From Euglena gracilis (lineage: Eukaryota; Euglenida; Euglenophyceae; Euglenales), in contig CP154957.1 in NCBI GenBank assembly GCA_039621445.1, positions 28,654,798 to 28,718,797 of the forward strand: a stretch of 64,000 bases of DNA. The letters run 5' to 3'. Position numbers and translations under genes: made by a program. This document shows positions 51,360 to 60,160 of the stretch, one piece after another (within the stretch, counting starts at the first letter, position 1; each line of letters starts with the position of its first letter). Below the pieces are notes generated by a model. It was not told where the DNA came from. It saw nothing but the letters and a program-made list of their open reading frames with translations, and ran no database searches.

Positions 51360-51660
51360 GCCACCAGGAACTTGACCTGCTCTTCAGCCTCAGTGTTCAG
51401 GCCTTCTGCTGATACTGGAGCGTTCTGAAAAGGGCAGTATTATCTTGGCGCGGCGTCACCTCCTGCCGCCAAAGGACACTGATCGTCCACTGCAGGGTGT
51501 TCCCCTGGCGTGTAGAGAGGCCATCTGCCTCGACGCGGCGTTGAGCTTCCTGCAATTCTGGACGTTCTCGGCCCCTGCTGCTCCTTCTCTATGGCAGCAG
51601 CTCCTGCACGCTTGCCTTGATGAGTGCCACCACCTCCACCAGCTCGGTGAGTCAGTCGGT
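51360..51660 (-). repeat. Diverged duplicate of the gag coiled-coil segment
   Basis: Plus-strand blocks CACCAGGAACTTGACCTGCT, GCGCGGCGTCACCTCC, GGACGTTCTCGGCCC, GCAGCAGCTCCTGCACG and CCACCTCCACCAGCTCGG occur here. They occur in the same order at about 51010-51290. The copy has many small deletions and stop codons. Confidence 0.75.
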
Positions 51661-53157
51661 ACGGCCGCTCTTCACCGCCATCACCGCAGGTCCCGCGCGC
51701 TCTTCCGCCTCCTTCACCTTCGCCCGGATCCTTCGGAATTCTTCGCTGAAGTCTCCGAGCGCGTCGTGGGTGTACTTCTCCACTCTTGTCATCCGCTCCT
51801 CCTCCGCCGTGGCCACCATGGGCATGAGCTTGTGGAGTTGTGATATTCCTTGATGTAGTCTGACGATGTCGTCCTTCACCTTCACCACGTTCTCCATCAG
51901 GTCCACGTGGGCCCCTTCTTGGGCCGCCATCCTTTTCTTCAGCTCTTGTACCACCACTCCTTGCTCGTCCACCTTGTCCTTCACGGCGGCGGCCATTTGT
52001 ACGGCCGCCCAGCTGTCCCACATCTCCTTCGCCTTGGAGCCGATGAAGTCGACGGTGTTGCAGAGGCGGTCCATCCGCGTCTGCAACGCAGCGTATGCAG
52101 CCTCCCACTCGGGGGGGCCCTGCATGGTCTCGTCCGGCTTCTCCTCGGTGTCGTACATCTCGCTCTGGTCTGCGCCCGCCAGCCACTCCTCGTCGTCATC
52201 ACGAGGACCTTCTCCCCGGCGTTGTTGATCACCTTCACCTTCTCCTTCACCCTCGTCATCTCCTTCGTCATCGGAGAGGCCCAGCCGCGGCACCTTGTGC
52301 GGCCGGACCGAGGATGGGGGGGTGCGGAAGTGCGGGTGCACGGCGGTGGTGCTCGGGTGTTCGCTGGGGGACCGGTAGGGAGGCGGCACTCCCACCGGTG
52401 CGGCGATGGCTGCTTGGCTGGACGACGACGCCATCTGCGACGGCGAGGGCCCTGCCACCGGTACAGGTGGCAGAGCAGACTGCAGGGACGGATGCACAGA
52501 TGGGATCAGGCCAGCCACGGGGACGGGGATCCCGTCTCGGCCCTCGGACTCGCCGGGGCCCAGCTCGTGGGCGGGGTGATATGTGATGGCCCGCATGCCC
52601 TCATCAGGGCTCCTCGGTGGCCCGGGGCTGGGCACGGGCACCGGCAGGCCAGCGAAGGCCCGCTCACTCTGCAGCTCCGGGACGCCCCACAGGTGGGGCA
52701 CCTCGGACGGGAACGGGAACGGGAAGGGCAGGGAAGGGATCAGCTGGGGGAAGGGTGGGGTCCCGGGGAAAAGCTGAGAGGGTGGAGCCCCGGGTGGTAG
52801 CCAGGGGGTCGGGTCCCAGCTCTGGGGCTGGGCTGATTTCGGGAACAGGAGGGGGACTTGGGATGAGTCTCGAGGGCTATCGACTAGGGACTCGGATTGG
52901 AGGGGGATGAGTGGGAGTTGGGGTGGGGCTGGGAGCGCGGGAAACGGGGATTGTGGGGATGGGAGTGGGGATGGGGCAGGGGATCGGGGGTATCTTTTCG
53001 GGGTGTTTTCTTGCGCTTCCCGAGGGCTATCGGAAAGACTTGCGGTGGGGGCTACCACTTCAGAGTCCGCCGCAAAGGTTGGCATCCTGTCTGTGTCCCG
53101 GTGGGCCGTAGCCTCTTCGTGTGTGGAAAATTCTGGGGAGGTGTGCACGCTTTGCAT
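51652..53157 (-). CDS. Retrotransposon first ORF (gag-like N-terminal part), 501 aa
   Basis: This ORF starts 57 nt inside the primer-binding site, so it is the first reading frame of the element. Residues 1-300 are Pro/Ser-rich with PSPLPSPQSPF-like runs. Residues 380-500 are charged and predicted helical, coiled-coil-like (WDSWAAVQMAAAVKDKVDEQ, VQELKKRMAAQEGAHVDLME). No zinc knuckle is seen. Its last codons (SGRTD, stop) abut a diverged second copy of the coiled-coil region of the next ORF (51360-51660). The two ORFs may therefore once have been one gag, broken by an internal duplication. Function is inferred from position only. Confidence 0.6.
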   Translation of the reverse strand: MQSVHTSPEFSTHEEATAHRDTDRMPTFAADSEVVAPTASLSDSPREAQENTPKRYPRSPAPSPLPSPQSPFPALPAPPQLPLIPLQSESLVDSPRDSSQVPLLFPKSAQPQSWDPTPWLPPGAPPSQLFPGTPPFPQLIPSLPFPFPFPSEVPHLWGVPELQSERAFAGLPVPVPSPGPPRSPDEGMRAITYHPAHELGPGESEGRDGIPVPVAGLIPSVHPSLQSALPPVPVAGPSPSQMASSSSQAAIAAPVGVPPPYRSPSEHPSTTAVHPHFRTPPSSVRPHKVPRLGLSDDEGDDEGEGEGEGDQQRRGEGPRDDDEEWLAGADQSEMYDTEEKPDETMQGPPEWEAAYAALQTRMDRLCNTVDFIGSKAKEMWDSWAAVQMAAAVKDKVDEQGVVVQELKKRMAAQEGAHVDLMENVVKVKDDIVRLHQGISQLHKLMPMVATAEEERMTRVEKYTHDALGDFSEEFRRIRAKVKEAEERAGPAVMAVKSGRTD

Positions 53158-53214
53158 TTCAAAAAGAAGGCACTCGAGAAAATGGCCTTCAATGGAAAAC
53201 GTAGAACGAACAAA

Positions 53215-53226
53215 CCTCTGCTACCA
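53215..53226 (-). promoter_or_regulatory. Primer-binding site, initiator tRNA-Met type
   Basis: Directly next to the LTR on the minus strand is TGGTAGCAGAGG. It is complementary over 12 nt to CCTCTGCTACCA, the 3' end of animal-type initiator tRNA-Met including CCA. It marks the start of minus-strand DNA synthesis and confirms element polarity. Confidence 0.8.
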
Positions 53227-53507
53227 GTTTTCCCCTCTCGCCGGTTCGGTGACCGTGCGCGGAATGGGCTCCCCGGCAGGCCGAGTGGGGGAAAACAGTC
53301 ACCCGGCGCTCCGGTAAAAATAGGCACACGCGCCCCAAAAATTCCTTTTTTTGTGTCTTTCGGTCCCTGAATTCAGCCAGAACCTGGGTTCCGGCAGCCA
53401 AATAATTCAAAAATGGGGGGGGGGAACGGTATTTTTGGCCAACTCCTTGGGGGTGCCTCTGAAGCAGTAGGGGGGGGGGGAGGAAAAGCCTGGTTTGAAT
53501 TTAAAAA

Positions 53508-54944
53508 CGTGTTCAGCCCGCCAAATGCCTGCCCTGAAATTCGTGGTCATGAACACGTTTTCAATGAGGGCATTTGTGGCAATGACACGTTTTCAGTGAA
53601 GGCATCCGGGTTCAGGCACGTTTTCAATGAGGGCATTTGTGTCAATGACACGTTTTCAGTGAAGGCATCCGGGTTCAGGCACGTTTTCAGTGAGGGCATC
53701 TGTGGCAACCCTGAGTAAAAAGCAAAAAACACTATCATGAAAAATCGGCGTGTGGTTGCGAGGCCGGGTGGTCCTCAACGAGTGAGGCGGGTCGGGGGCA
53801 CTCTACAACACAACAGAAGGCTAGGTTGCCTTGGAGCACAACGAAACAGAGTGGCGGACATCACGGCACACGACACGCTTTACACAAAGAAACCGTGTTT
53901 GGGCCGATTTCGAGACTTTAAAAGTCTTAAATCTTCGCCCAAAACACGGTTTCAAACAAGAACAGTGTTTTGGGCCAAGGTTTTAGGGGGGCCCAGGGGC
54001 GACCGCGGCGCCTTCGGCGTCGCGGTCCCCGCCCCTGGGCTCCCCCTAAGTCTTGGCCCGAACACAGTTTCTTGACACAAAAGAGCCATACTTTGGCTCT
54101 TTTGCCAAATCTTGGCAATGAAAATGATATGCCAATCACAGACAACTTTGTTCACAGACAACTTTGTTTGTTTGGCGTCACAGACAACTTTGTTCAGCTC
54201 CACACAATTTGGATTTTTGGGAATGGCAACACCACAAAAACCACATTTCTCGTGTTTTATTGGCAGTCGGGACACAGCACGAGGCACAGGGGGTTGGTCA
54301 GGGGACCACACACTGTTCGATGACGCTCGCCTCATCGAACAACAGGCTGGGTTCCAGCTCCCATCCCGTCCAGGCAACAAAGAAAGCATCCAGCTCAGGA
54401 TAAGAGGCTTGCCGATGTTGACACAGTTTGGCGAACTCCAAACAGTTGGCAACAGCAGCAAGCTCTGCACCTACGGAGCCGGACTTTTTCTTTGTGTTGC
54501 CCTGTGCCAGCAAGGTGCCATGAAGGGGGTCCGTCCTAGGGGGAGGTGGCAAAAGACCATTCACAAAGTTTGCCGTGCGTTTGGCCATATTGGCAGGGCT
54601 GCGGGAAAAAAGAAAAAAAGAAAAAAAGGGGGGGGGTGACACGTTTTCAGTGAGGGCATTTGTGGCAATGACACGTTTTCAGTGAAGGCATCCGGGTTCA
54701 GGCACGTTTTCAGTGAGGGCACCGTTTTTTGGGTCCGAATTTCACAAATTGGCGTTTTTGACCCCTTGCGTGAATCATGACCACGAACTTCAGGGCAGGC
54801 GTTTGGCGGGCTCTGAAAACGTTTTTAAACAAATTGTGGCTGAGCCCAGATTTCAGCCTGAAAACGTGTTCAGGGGCCCCCTTCGGGGGCCCCTGGCTGA
54901 ACACGTTTTCAGGCTGAAATCTGGGCTCAGCCACAATTTGTGTA
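53508..54944. mobile_element. Palindrome-rich foldback element inserted in the LTR
   Basis: This 1437-bp insertion is flanked by TAAAAA (53502-53507 and 54945-54950). Its left end (GTTCAGCCCGCCAAATGCC...CGTGGTCATGA) recurs inverted at about 54773-54822. It holds arrays of a 32-bp unit (CACGTTTTCAGTGAAGGCAT; CACGTTTTCAATGAGGGCAT) at 53551-53710 and 54641-54720. Three further palindromes lie at 53889-53950, 53961-54070 (axis in CGCGGCGCCTTCGGCGTCGCGG) and 54834-54941 (near perfect, axis GGGGCCCCCTTCGGGGGCCCC). No transposase frame is visible, so it is non-autonomous. Confidence 0.8.
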
Positions 54945-55595
54945 TAAAAAAAGGGTAGCGGGGGGGACGGAAGAACACCTTCACCTTGACTCCCAGCGCC
55001 GCTTGCTCTTCTTTTTTTTGTATTTGAATTCTTTCCTTTTGATTGACCTTCCGAATTGACTTTTTGAACTTCTTGGACAATTGTTTCCTTGAACTCAGGA
55101 GGCGGACGGACGGACGGACGGACGGCTGGTGAAAAAAGCGAAGGTCCGGACGGACGGCTGACCTTGTGGGCTTGGTCCAGACGGCTGAAGAAAATGCACT
55201 TGGTCCAGCTAGCCGGCTGGCCGGCTGGCCGGCTAGCCGGCTGGCCGGCTGGCCGGCTGGCCGGCTGGCCGGCTGGCCGGATGGGTCTTTGGAAGCGCAG
55301 GCGTCTCAGTGCACGCGAGTTTGGGCAGATATATACCAGTTTTGCATGGCTGGTGTGGAGACGGACGAGCCGAGAAAACCCCCCCCCCCCCCCCCTCCCC
55401 CCCCCCCCCCCACCCCCCCCCCCCCCCCCCCCCACCCCCCGAAAATCCTTTCATCTGGACAAAAAGCCTTTGTTTTTAGCCAAAATTCCTTTCAGCTGGA
55501 CAGGGTGCTGGACGGACGTACGGAATCGGACGCAGGACCAACAAAGGAGGAAGGCTCAATTTTTTACATAGTTTTCATTTTAGCTTTCACTCATG

Positions 55596-55667
55596 GGTCT
55601 CATAGTGTAGCGGTCTGCACCCGGGACTTGGATTCCAACATCCCCGGTTCAATCCCGGGTGGGACCT
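55596..55667 (+). tRNA. tRNA-Pro(UGG)-like sequence, probably tRNA-derived repeat
   Basis: A 72-nt cloverleaf can be drawn. The acceptor stem GGTCTCA/TGGGACC is seven pairs with one G-U. The D arm has a Pol III A box (TAGTGTAGCGG). The anticodon loop is CTTGGAT with UGG, and the T arm is CCCGG TTCAATC CCGGG (B box). Two pairs of the anticodon stem (C:A, G:A) fail. It lies in the insertion at 55099-56945, so a SINE head or mobile tRNA copy is as likely as a working tRNA gene. Confidence 0.5.
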
Positions 55668-56619
55668 TGAATTTTTAAGCTCGCGGACACTAAATTAGGA
55701 TCGAAATTAGAGCCGTTTTGGACGAACTTTTCCATGGCAGACGGAATTTCACTGGCGGACAGACATTTTAAATTCAGACAGAGGCACAATCAAAAGATGT
55801 TTCACTGTTTGAAATGATTGAAATCGAAGAGATGAGTTCATTTCGTGTGATAAGTTCGTGCTGATAGTTTCACAGTTGAAGGTATGTTCCCTGTTGTTGC
55901 TCCTGCTGTGTTCTTCTGGAGTGTTTGTAAACTGCCAAACATTTTTTGTAGGCGACATGCATGCAGCTTCATCATACTTTAGCATCATTTCATTCGTCTG
56001 TGGCATGCCTTCAAAATGGTTTTTACGACAGTTTTCTTCTGCACATTTCTGTGACATCTTTCATGCTACATCTGGCACATTTCATTGTTCATCTTTTGGA
56101 TGATAAATGGGAGCCACAGGGATTTAGTTCATGATTGAGTAAATAATGCTGATTTGGTTCACTTTTCACAGGACATTGAGATTAAGACAGAGTTGATTTC
56201 AATGGAAAGACTTCAAGTCAAAGATTCAATTTGACAAAGTTGGATTTGAATGGAAAGAAGTTTTGAGACTGACCAAGTGTTTTGAAGTCAATTGAAGGTG
56301 TGCCTTTTTTTCAAATGAGAAGTTTGTTCAAGATGCTTGAAGGTTCCTTGGCAAGCAACGGTTCCACCTTAATTGGTTTGTGCGGCCTTGATTTTTCTGT
56401 TGTCCATGTTCTTGTGTATTGGTTTTTCAGTTTTTGAAGCTTTTTTGATGAACTTTTCAAATAATGAATTTTTTAAACTTTTGAAATTTTCAACTTGAAA
56501 ATTGAACGCGCACAGGTTAAAATTTTTTGGCTTCCTGAACCTCAAAAACCCCATTCCCCCTTTTTAAAAGAGGGAAGACCAAAAAGAACTTAAAATTTTT
56601 TGTTTTCAGAATGATATCG

Positions 56620-56691
56620 CCTCTTGTGGTATAGCGGTCGTGTGGTTGATGTGTGACCGGTAGGTCGCGGGTTCGAATCCCGCCGGGGGGC
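56620..56691 (+). tRNA. tRNA-like sequence with A and B boxes
   Basis: The acceptor strands CCTCTTG and CGGGGGG pair with three G-U pairs, and the T arm GCGGG TTCGAAT CCCGC is perfect. The A box reads TGGTATAGCGG and the B box GGTTCGAATCC. The anticodon arm is irregular: no seven-base loop has U33. I read it as a tRNA-derived promoter sequence rather than a functional tRNA. Confidence 0.4.
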
Positions 56692-57179
56692 AACTTCGTG
56701 GTTTTGCGTGATTTGACACGACGAGTAGAGGGAAGCCGTGATTGCTTTTGAGGCGGAAGTATTTTTTTTGTTCCGGCCGGCTGGCAAGACAGACTTTGGT
56801 CCGGCCGGCTGGCAAGACAGACTTTGGTCCGGCTGAACGGACGGCTGGCGAAAAAATGCTTCGTCCGGACGGACGGCTGGGCGTCCAGCATAGGTCCGGC
56901 TGAAGAGGTCCGGACGGCTCGGACGGACGGACGGCCAGCCGCCCCCTCAGATTGATTTTTTGAAATTCCTTCCTTCAGCATGCACAATTCTTTGAATGAA
57001 ACATTCGCAAAAGAGAACCTGGGGGGGAAAAGTACACAGGTAAAAAAGTAGCGGAATGGGGCAGAATGTTCGCTAATTCCAGTGCGCAGGCGCCAGGCCG
57101 CCTCCCGCCGCCCACACATACGCAACCGGAATGGGTTAGAGCGCAACGTGCCATAGGGGCCGGCCTGTTTTTTTGACGT

Positions 57180-57560
57180 TGTTTTTTTGTTTTTTTTTAA
57201 TTCTAACAATGTTTTTTTTAAAAAAAACAAAAAAACACCCAGTGGGTTTTGCATGGAAAATTTTTTGAATGCACATTTTCAATGATTTTTGGCAACTTCT
57301 GGGTGATTTCTGCCAAAAGCTTCCTTCCACAAAAATGAAAAAAGTCATAAAATTCCATTTTTGTTGCATTTTTGGATGTTTTTGACCATTTTTGGCAGTT
57401 TTGAACTTAGTAGGATTCTAAGCATGATTTGGGAGTTTCATAACGAGTTTTTTCAATGAAATTTTCCTCATGGTTTTTTTTTGATGTTTTTTTTACTGTT
57501 TTTTATTATTATAAAAAAACACGTTGTTTTGTTTTTTTAAAAAAAACAAAAAATGCCCAC
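57180..57560. other. AT-rich interval with poly-T/poly-A palindromes, no gene
   Basis: Two perfect A/T palindromes of the type GTTTTTTTTAAAAAAAAC lie at about 57211-57228 and 57529-57548. They face each other across AT-rich DNA with no coding signal. The right one abuts the zinc-finger exon that starts at about 57555. Confidence 0.5.
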
Positions 57561-58500
57561 TATGCAACGTGCTATTTGCGGGCAAGCAGGCGTGGCAAAC
57601 CCACGATCCAAACTTGGGCGCATGACACAGATTCACACACTTCCAATGATACTCACACCTACACTGATCACAGACAACACGCGTTTGCTCACCACACGGG
57701 GTGGACAAGGGAACAGGACAGCCATAGCGGGGGCAGGTTTTTAGCACATCCATGGGTCTAGGGCGCTTTTTGCCTGGCAGTGGGTCATTGGACGACACTG
57801 CTACAGTGGGAAGACGTACGGCATAGCAGAAAGGTCTTGGTTAGCAGGATCCTCTGGCGCAGCCGGAGGCGCCTCCCACGCAAGCCGCTTGGCCCACTGA
57901 GCACGGTTGCGCTCCACCGCGACCGGGTCAACCGCATCCGCGTCCATCTCCAACTTGAACGGCGGTGCACGCATCCAATCCACACGCGACGGCTGCGTCA
58001 GGGGGACCCAGTCGGGGTCATCTTTGATGACGATGACGTCCTCCCTGATGTGCGGAGGTTATGTGGTATTCCGTATGTGCGATGGCGCACATCCGGAATG
58101 GATGCCGGTGCCTCTTCGTCGTCATCTACGTCGAAGAGGGAGGGCCACGCTGGTAGGGCGGGAGGTTCCCCAGCACTGTGAAAAGGAGACATTTTGGACA
58201 GTGAACAAAAAAACAACAGCAGCTAACCTCTGTGGCACTGTCGCTGAAGTTGACCGGGCGGTTGGCTCCGACTTCACACGCGGCACGTCTTGGACAGGGT
58301 GCTCCTCCTGGGGGGGGGGGGGGGCTGTGCTTTTGCACCGCCACCGAGGACTGTGGCCGCCTTGATGGGCGTCGCTTTGGACATGCGATGGCAGACGGCC
58401 ACTGTATTTCTGTGCACCTTGAAATACTTGGCTACGTCCTCCAGCGATACCTCCCTGCCAAAAAAATAGGCAGACACTCTAAGGGGCGACACCAAAATGC
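57555..58500 (-). CDS. Helix-turn-helix plus PHD-like zinc-finger protein, fragmentary
   Basis: Three blocks are read on the minus strand. The first, 58330-58495, contains LRVSAYFFGREVSLEDVAKY and FKVHRNTVAVCHRM, a helix-turn-helix. The second, about 57790-58220, is acidic (WPSLFDVDDDEEAP; DDPDWVPLTQPSRVDWMRAP; AVERNRAQWAKRLAWEAP). The third, 57555-57790, contains CPRYGCP, CDQCRCEYHWKCVNLC and GSWVCHAC, with the C4-H-C3 spacing of a PHD finger. A short intron with GT and AG ends may lie at about 58165-58225. Two frame changes (a 14-nt G run near 58311 and near 58065) prevent one continuous reading. DNA-binding HTH plus PHD would suit a transposon-encoded or regulatory protein. I do not recognise the family. 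Confidence 0.45.
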
Positions 58501-58619
58501 GCGAGCATCAAAATGCGAAGGTCCGGCGGCCGTATGCTAAATCCACAGCGCAATAAAATGTCGTCGGACGCCGGAACAGAAGGGTTCGTGGGCGTGAAGG
58601 GCACTCCCCCTTCCCACAA

Positions 58620-59476
58620 ACGTGAACTTTTTAGAACCAAGGCCGGTACTTGACCAAAGATTAAACTATCTGGTTTTGTGGTGTGAGAATAAGAGCAGCG
58701 GGGTCCTGCCCCGCTTTTGTTTTAAACAACTTATTTTTTCAAGAAAATTAACACTGACTGGACGCGACCAAGCTTGGGGGGGAGGAGGGGGAGAGCCCAG
58801 CCACGCCTTTCCAACGGCACAATCCCCCCCCCCCCCGCTTTTTGGAAACCAAAAAAGGAGACCACCAACAAAACTTACCAAAAAATCCCAACTGTCAGGG
58901 GGGCAAAAACTGAACCGCCAAAAATTGGCCCAAAACTGTGAAGCCCGTGGGCAAAAAAAAAATCACCCAAAACTGTGGCACCCCCCCACCCCTTGGCCAG
59001 AAAGTGGACCAAAACTGTGACACCCAGGTGGCCCCACCTGTGGCCAAAAAATGGCCCAAAGCTGTGGCACCCAATTGACCCCAAAGCTGGCTCTAATTGT
59101 GCCCACCCGGGGACCAGACTCAGTTACCCCCCTCCCGTGCCCCAAAAATGACCCCATCCACAGACCCAAAAAGGCCCCAAAAACAGACCAGCTGGCAGAA
59201 CCAACATTGAGAGTCAAAAAACCCCAGATTGCAGATCCAACATGTCACATCCGTTTCCAACAAAAAAATTCCCAAAACGTTGCACAACACCCCTCCCTGT
59301 GGCACCAAACTGGGCAATTCGTGGCAACCAAACTGGCAACACCCGTGGCACCAAACTGGCCACCACCTTTGACAAATTGGGCAGCACCTGTAACAGCCCC
59401 CCCAAACACCAAATTGCGCCACTGGTGAAAAATAAGTTCAGCGGTAAATTGGCAACCACATATCCACAAGAAAAAC
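58620..59476. other. Intergenic AC-rich repeat, no gene
   Basis: From about 58900 to 59400 the sequence is a degenerate tandem of AAACTGTGGCACCC and AAACTGGCAACACC units. They give apparent frames on both strands without domain content. A 12-nt C run is at 58827-58838. Confidence 0.5.
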
Positions 59477-59610
59477 TTGTGGGCTTGGTCCACACGGCTG
59501 AAGAAATTGCACTTGGTCCAGCTAGCCGGCCAGCCGGCTAGCCGGCTGGCCGGCTGGCCGGCTGGCCGGCTAGCCGGCCGGGTCTTTGGAAGCGCAGGCG
59601 TCTCAAGAGC
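59477..59610. repeat. (CCGGCTGG)n repeat with conserved flanks
   Basis: TGTGGGCTTGGTCCACACGG, TGCACTTGGTCCAGCTAGCC, an array of CCGGCTGG/CCGGCTAG units, then GGTCTTTGGAAGCGCAGGCG. The same flanks and array occur in the insertion at 55160-55310. Confidence 0.8.
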
Positions 59611-59688
59611 TGGGGTATGTGGCTTTTTGTTCTTGTCGCCAACTGGGTGCTTGGTGCAAAAAAGACATTTTACAATGATGAAAACTTG

Positions 59689-59757
59689 CACACAGCGGGG
59701 TTTGAACCCGCGAGCTCACGGTTGCGAACTGCATGCCACACAAATTATACTGTGTGC
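59689..59757 (-). tRNA. tRNA-Ala(CGC)-like sequence, degenerate
   Basis: On the minus strand the acceptor stem GCACACA/TGTGTGC and T arm GCGGG TTCAAAC CCCGC are perfect. The anticodon loop TTCGCAA has U33, CGC and A37. The D arm is poor, and one anticodon-stem pair fails. It follows the (CCGGCTGG)n repeat by about 100 bp, as the Pro-like copy does at 55.6 kb, which suggests a repeated cassette. Confidence 0.35.
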
Positions 59758-60008
59758 ACGATACTCTTCGAAGTATCAAAAGAGGAAAAGGACTAGTCCA
59801 TGAAATGAAACGGACGAAAAGTTCGAAACCAGATCTTGAAAAAATACCACATTTTGAATGTTGTAGTATGCAAGTTTCTGTTGTAGTTAATTTGATGCAT
59901 AGGGCACATCAAAGATCCCCAGCCCATGTTTTTATAGGTGCCGCCCCGGCGGCGCGAATGTCAGTAGGATTCGGGGCCCCTCAGTAGGATTTGGGGGAGG
60001 GGCCCCGA

Positions 60009-60107
60009 ATCCTACGATCCCCGATCGCCAGATCCGCGACAGTAAATTAGGTATTGGCACTGCCCATCCCTTGTTCTGCAGTGTATTTTTCACGAAAGGA
60101 AGTACAC
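60009..60107 (+). repeat. Terminal repeat A1 (99 bp)
   Basis: It is identical to 63179-63277. It begins ATCCTACGATCCCCGATCGC and ends GAAAGGAAGTACAC. Confidence 0.95.
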
Positions 60108-60160
60108 CAAGTACACCAAGCACTGGAATACGTTTGGAAAGATTATCCTGAAGTTGAGGA

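Larger units (their letters stand above)
55099..56945. mobile_element. Insertion with 5-bp target duplication, GGACGG/GGCTGG repeats and tRNA-like sequences
   Basis: This 1847-bp DNA is bounded by CTCAG duplications. The left end is GAGGCGGACGGACGGACGG and the right end GGACGGACGGACGGCCAGCCGCCCCCT, loosely inverted over GGCGG/CCGCC. Within it are (CCGGCTGG)n at 55208-55280, a C run of over 40 nt with few interruptions (55379-55440), two tRNA-like sequences, and AT-rich DNA with no long ORF. A 150-bp portion (TGGGCTTGGTCCAGACGGCT through TTTGGAAGCGCAGGCGTCTC) recurs at 59477-59610, so parts of it belong to a dispersed family. Confidence 0.75.
39736..57116 (-). mobile_element. Ty3/gypsy chromovirus-type LTR retrotransposon with a DNA methyltransferase domain
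   Basis: A complete element in minus orientation. Matching LTRs lie at 39736-40329 and, interrupted, 53226-57116. The primer-binding site is at 53215-53226 and the polypurine tract at 40330-40343 (minus GGTAGGAAGGGGAG). A candidate ACATA target duplication lies at 39731-39735 and 57116-57120, with a 1-nt uncertainty at each end. Minus-strand order is LTR, a 501-codon ORF, gag, Pro/Gln-rich linker, C5-methyltransferase-like domain, protease, RT, RNase H, integrase, chromodomain, Pro-rich tandem repeat, LTR. RT-RNase H-integrase order with a terminal chromodomain identifies Ty3/gypsy (Metaviridae) chromoviruses. LTR copies differ by only a handful of bases, so insertion is recent. Even so, gag and pol carry single-base frame breaks and the 5' LTR holds two later insertions. 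Without those insertions the element is about 14.1 kb, long for the family. Confidence 0.92.
53226..57116 (-). repeat. 5' LTR, split by two nested insertions
   Basis: The LTR survives as 53226-53507, 54946-55098 and 56951-57116, which together rebuild the length of the left LTR. The first break is inside the A run after GGTTTGAATTT. The second is at GAACTCAG, where CTCAG is duplicated on both sides of the inserted DNA (55094-55098 and 56946-56950). Confidence 0.9.

Noticed and set aside
53052-53410. Minus-strand frames FTGAPGDCFPPLGLPGSPF duplicated at 39637-39837 and 53052-53327
   Set aside because: The duplication is simply the two LTRs of the Ty3 element. The frames have no domain.
39736-57116. 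Interpretation of the Ty3 element as an endogenous retrovirus or giant-virus insertion because of the methyltransferase
   Set aside because: LTRs, the tRNA-Met primer site, RT-RNase H-integrase order and the chromodomain identify a chromovirus retrotransposon. No envelope or viral core genes are present.
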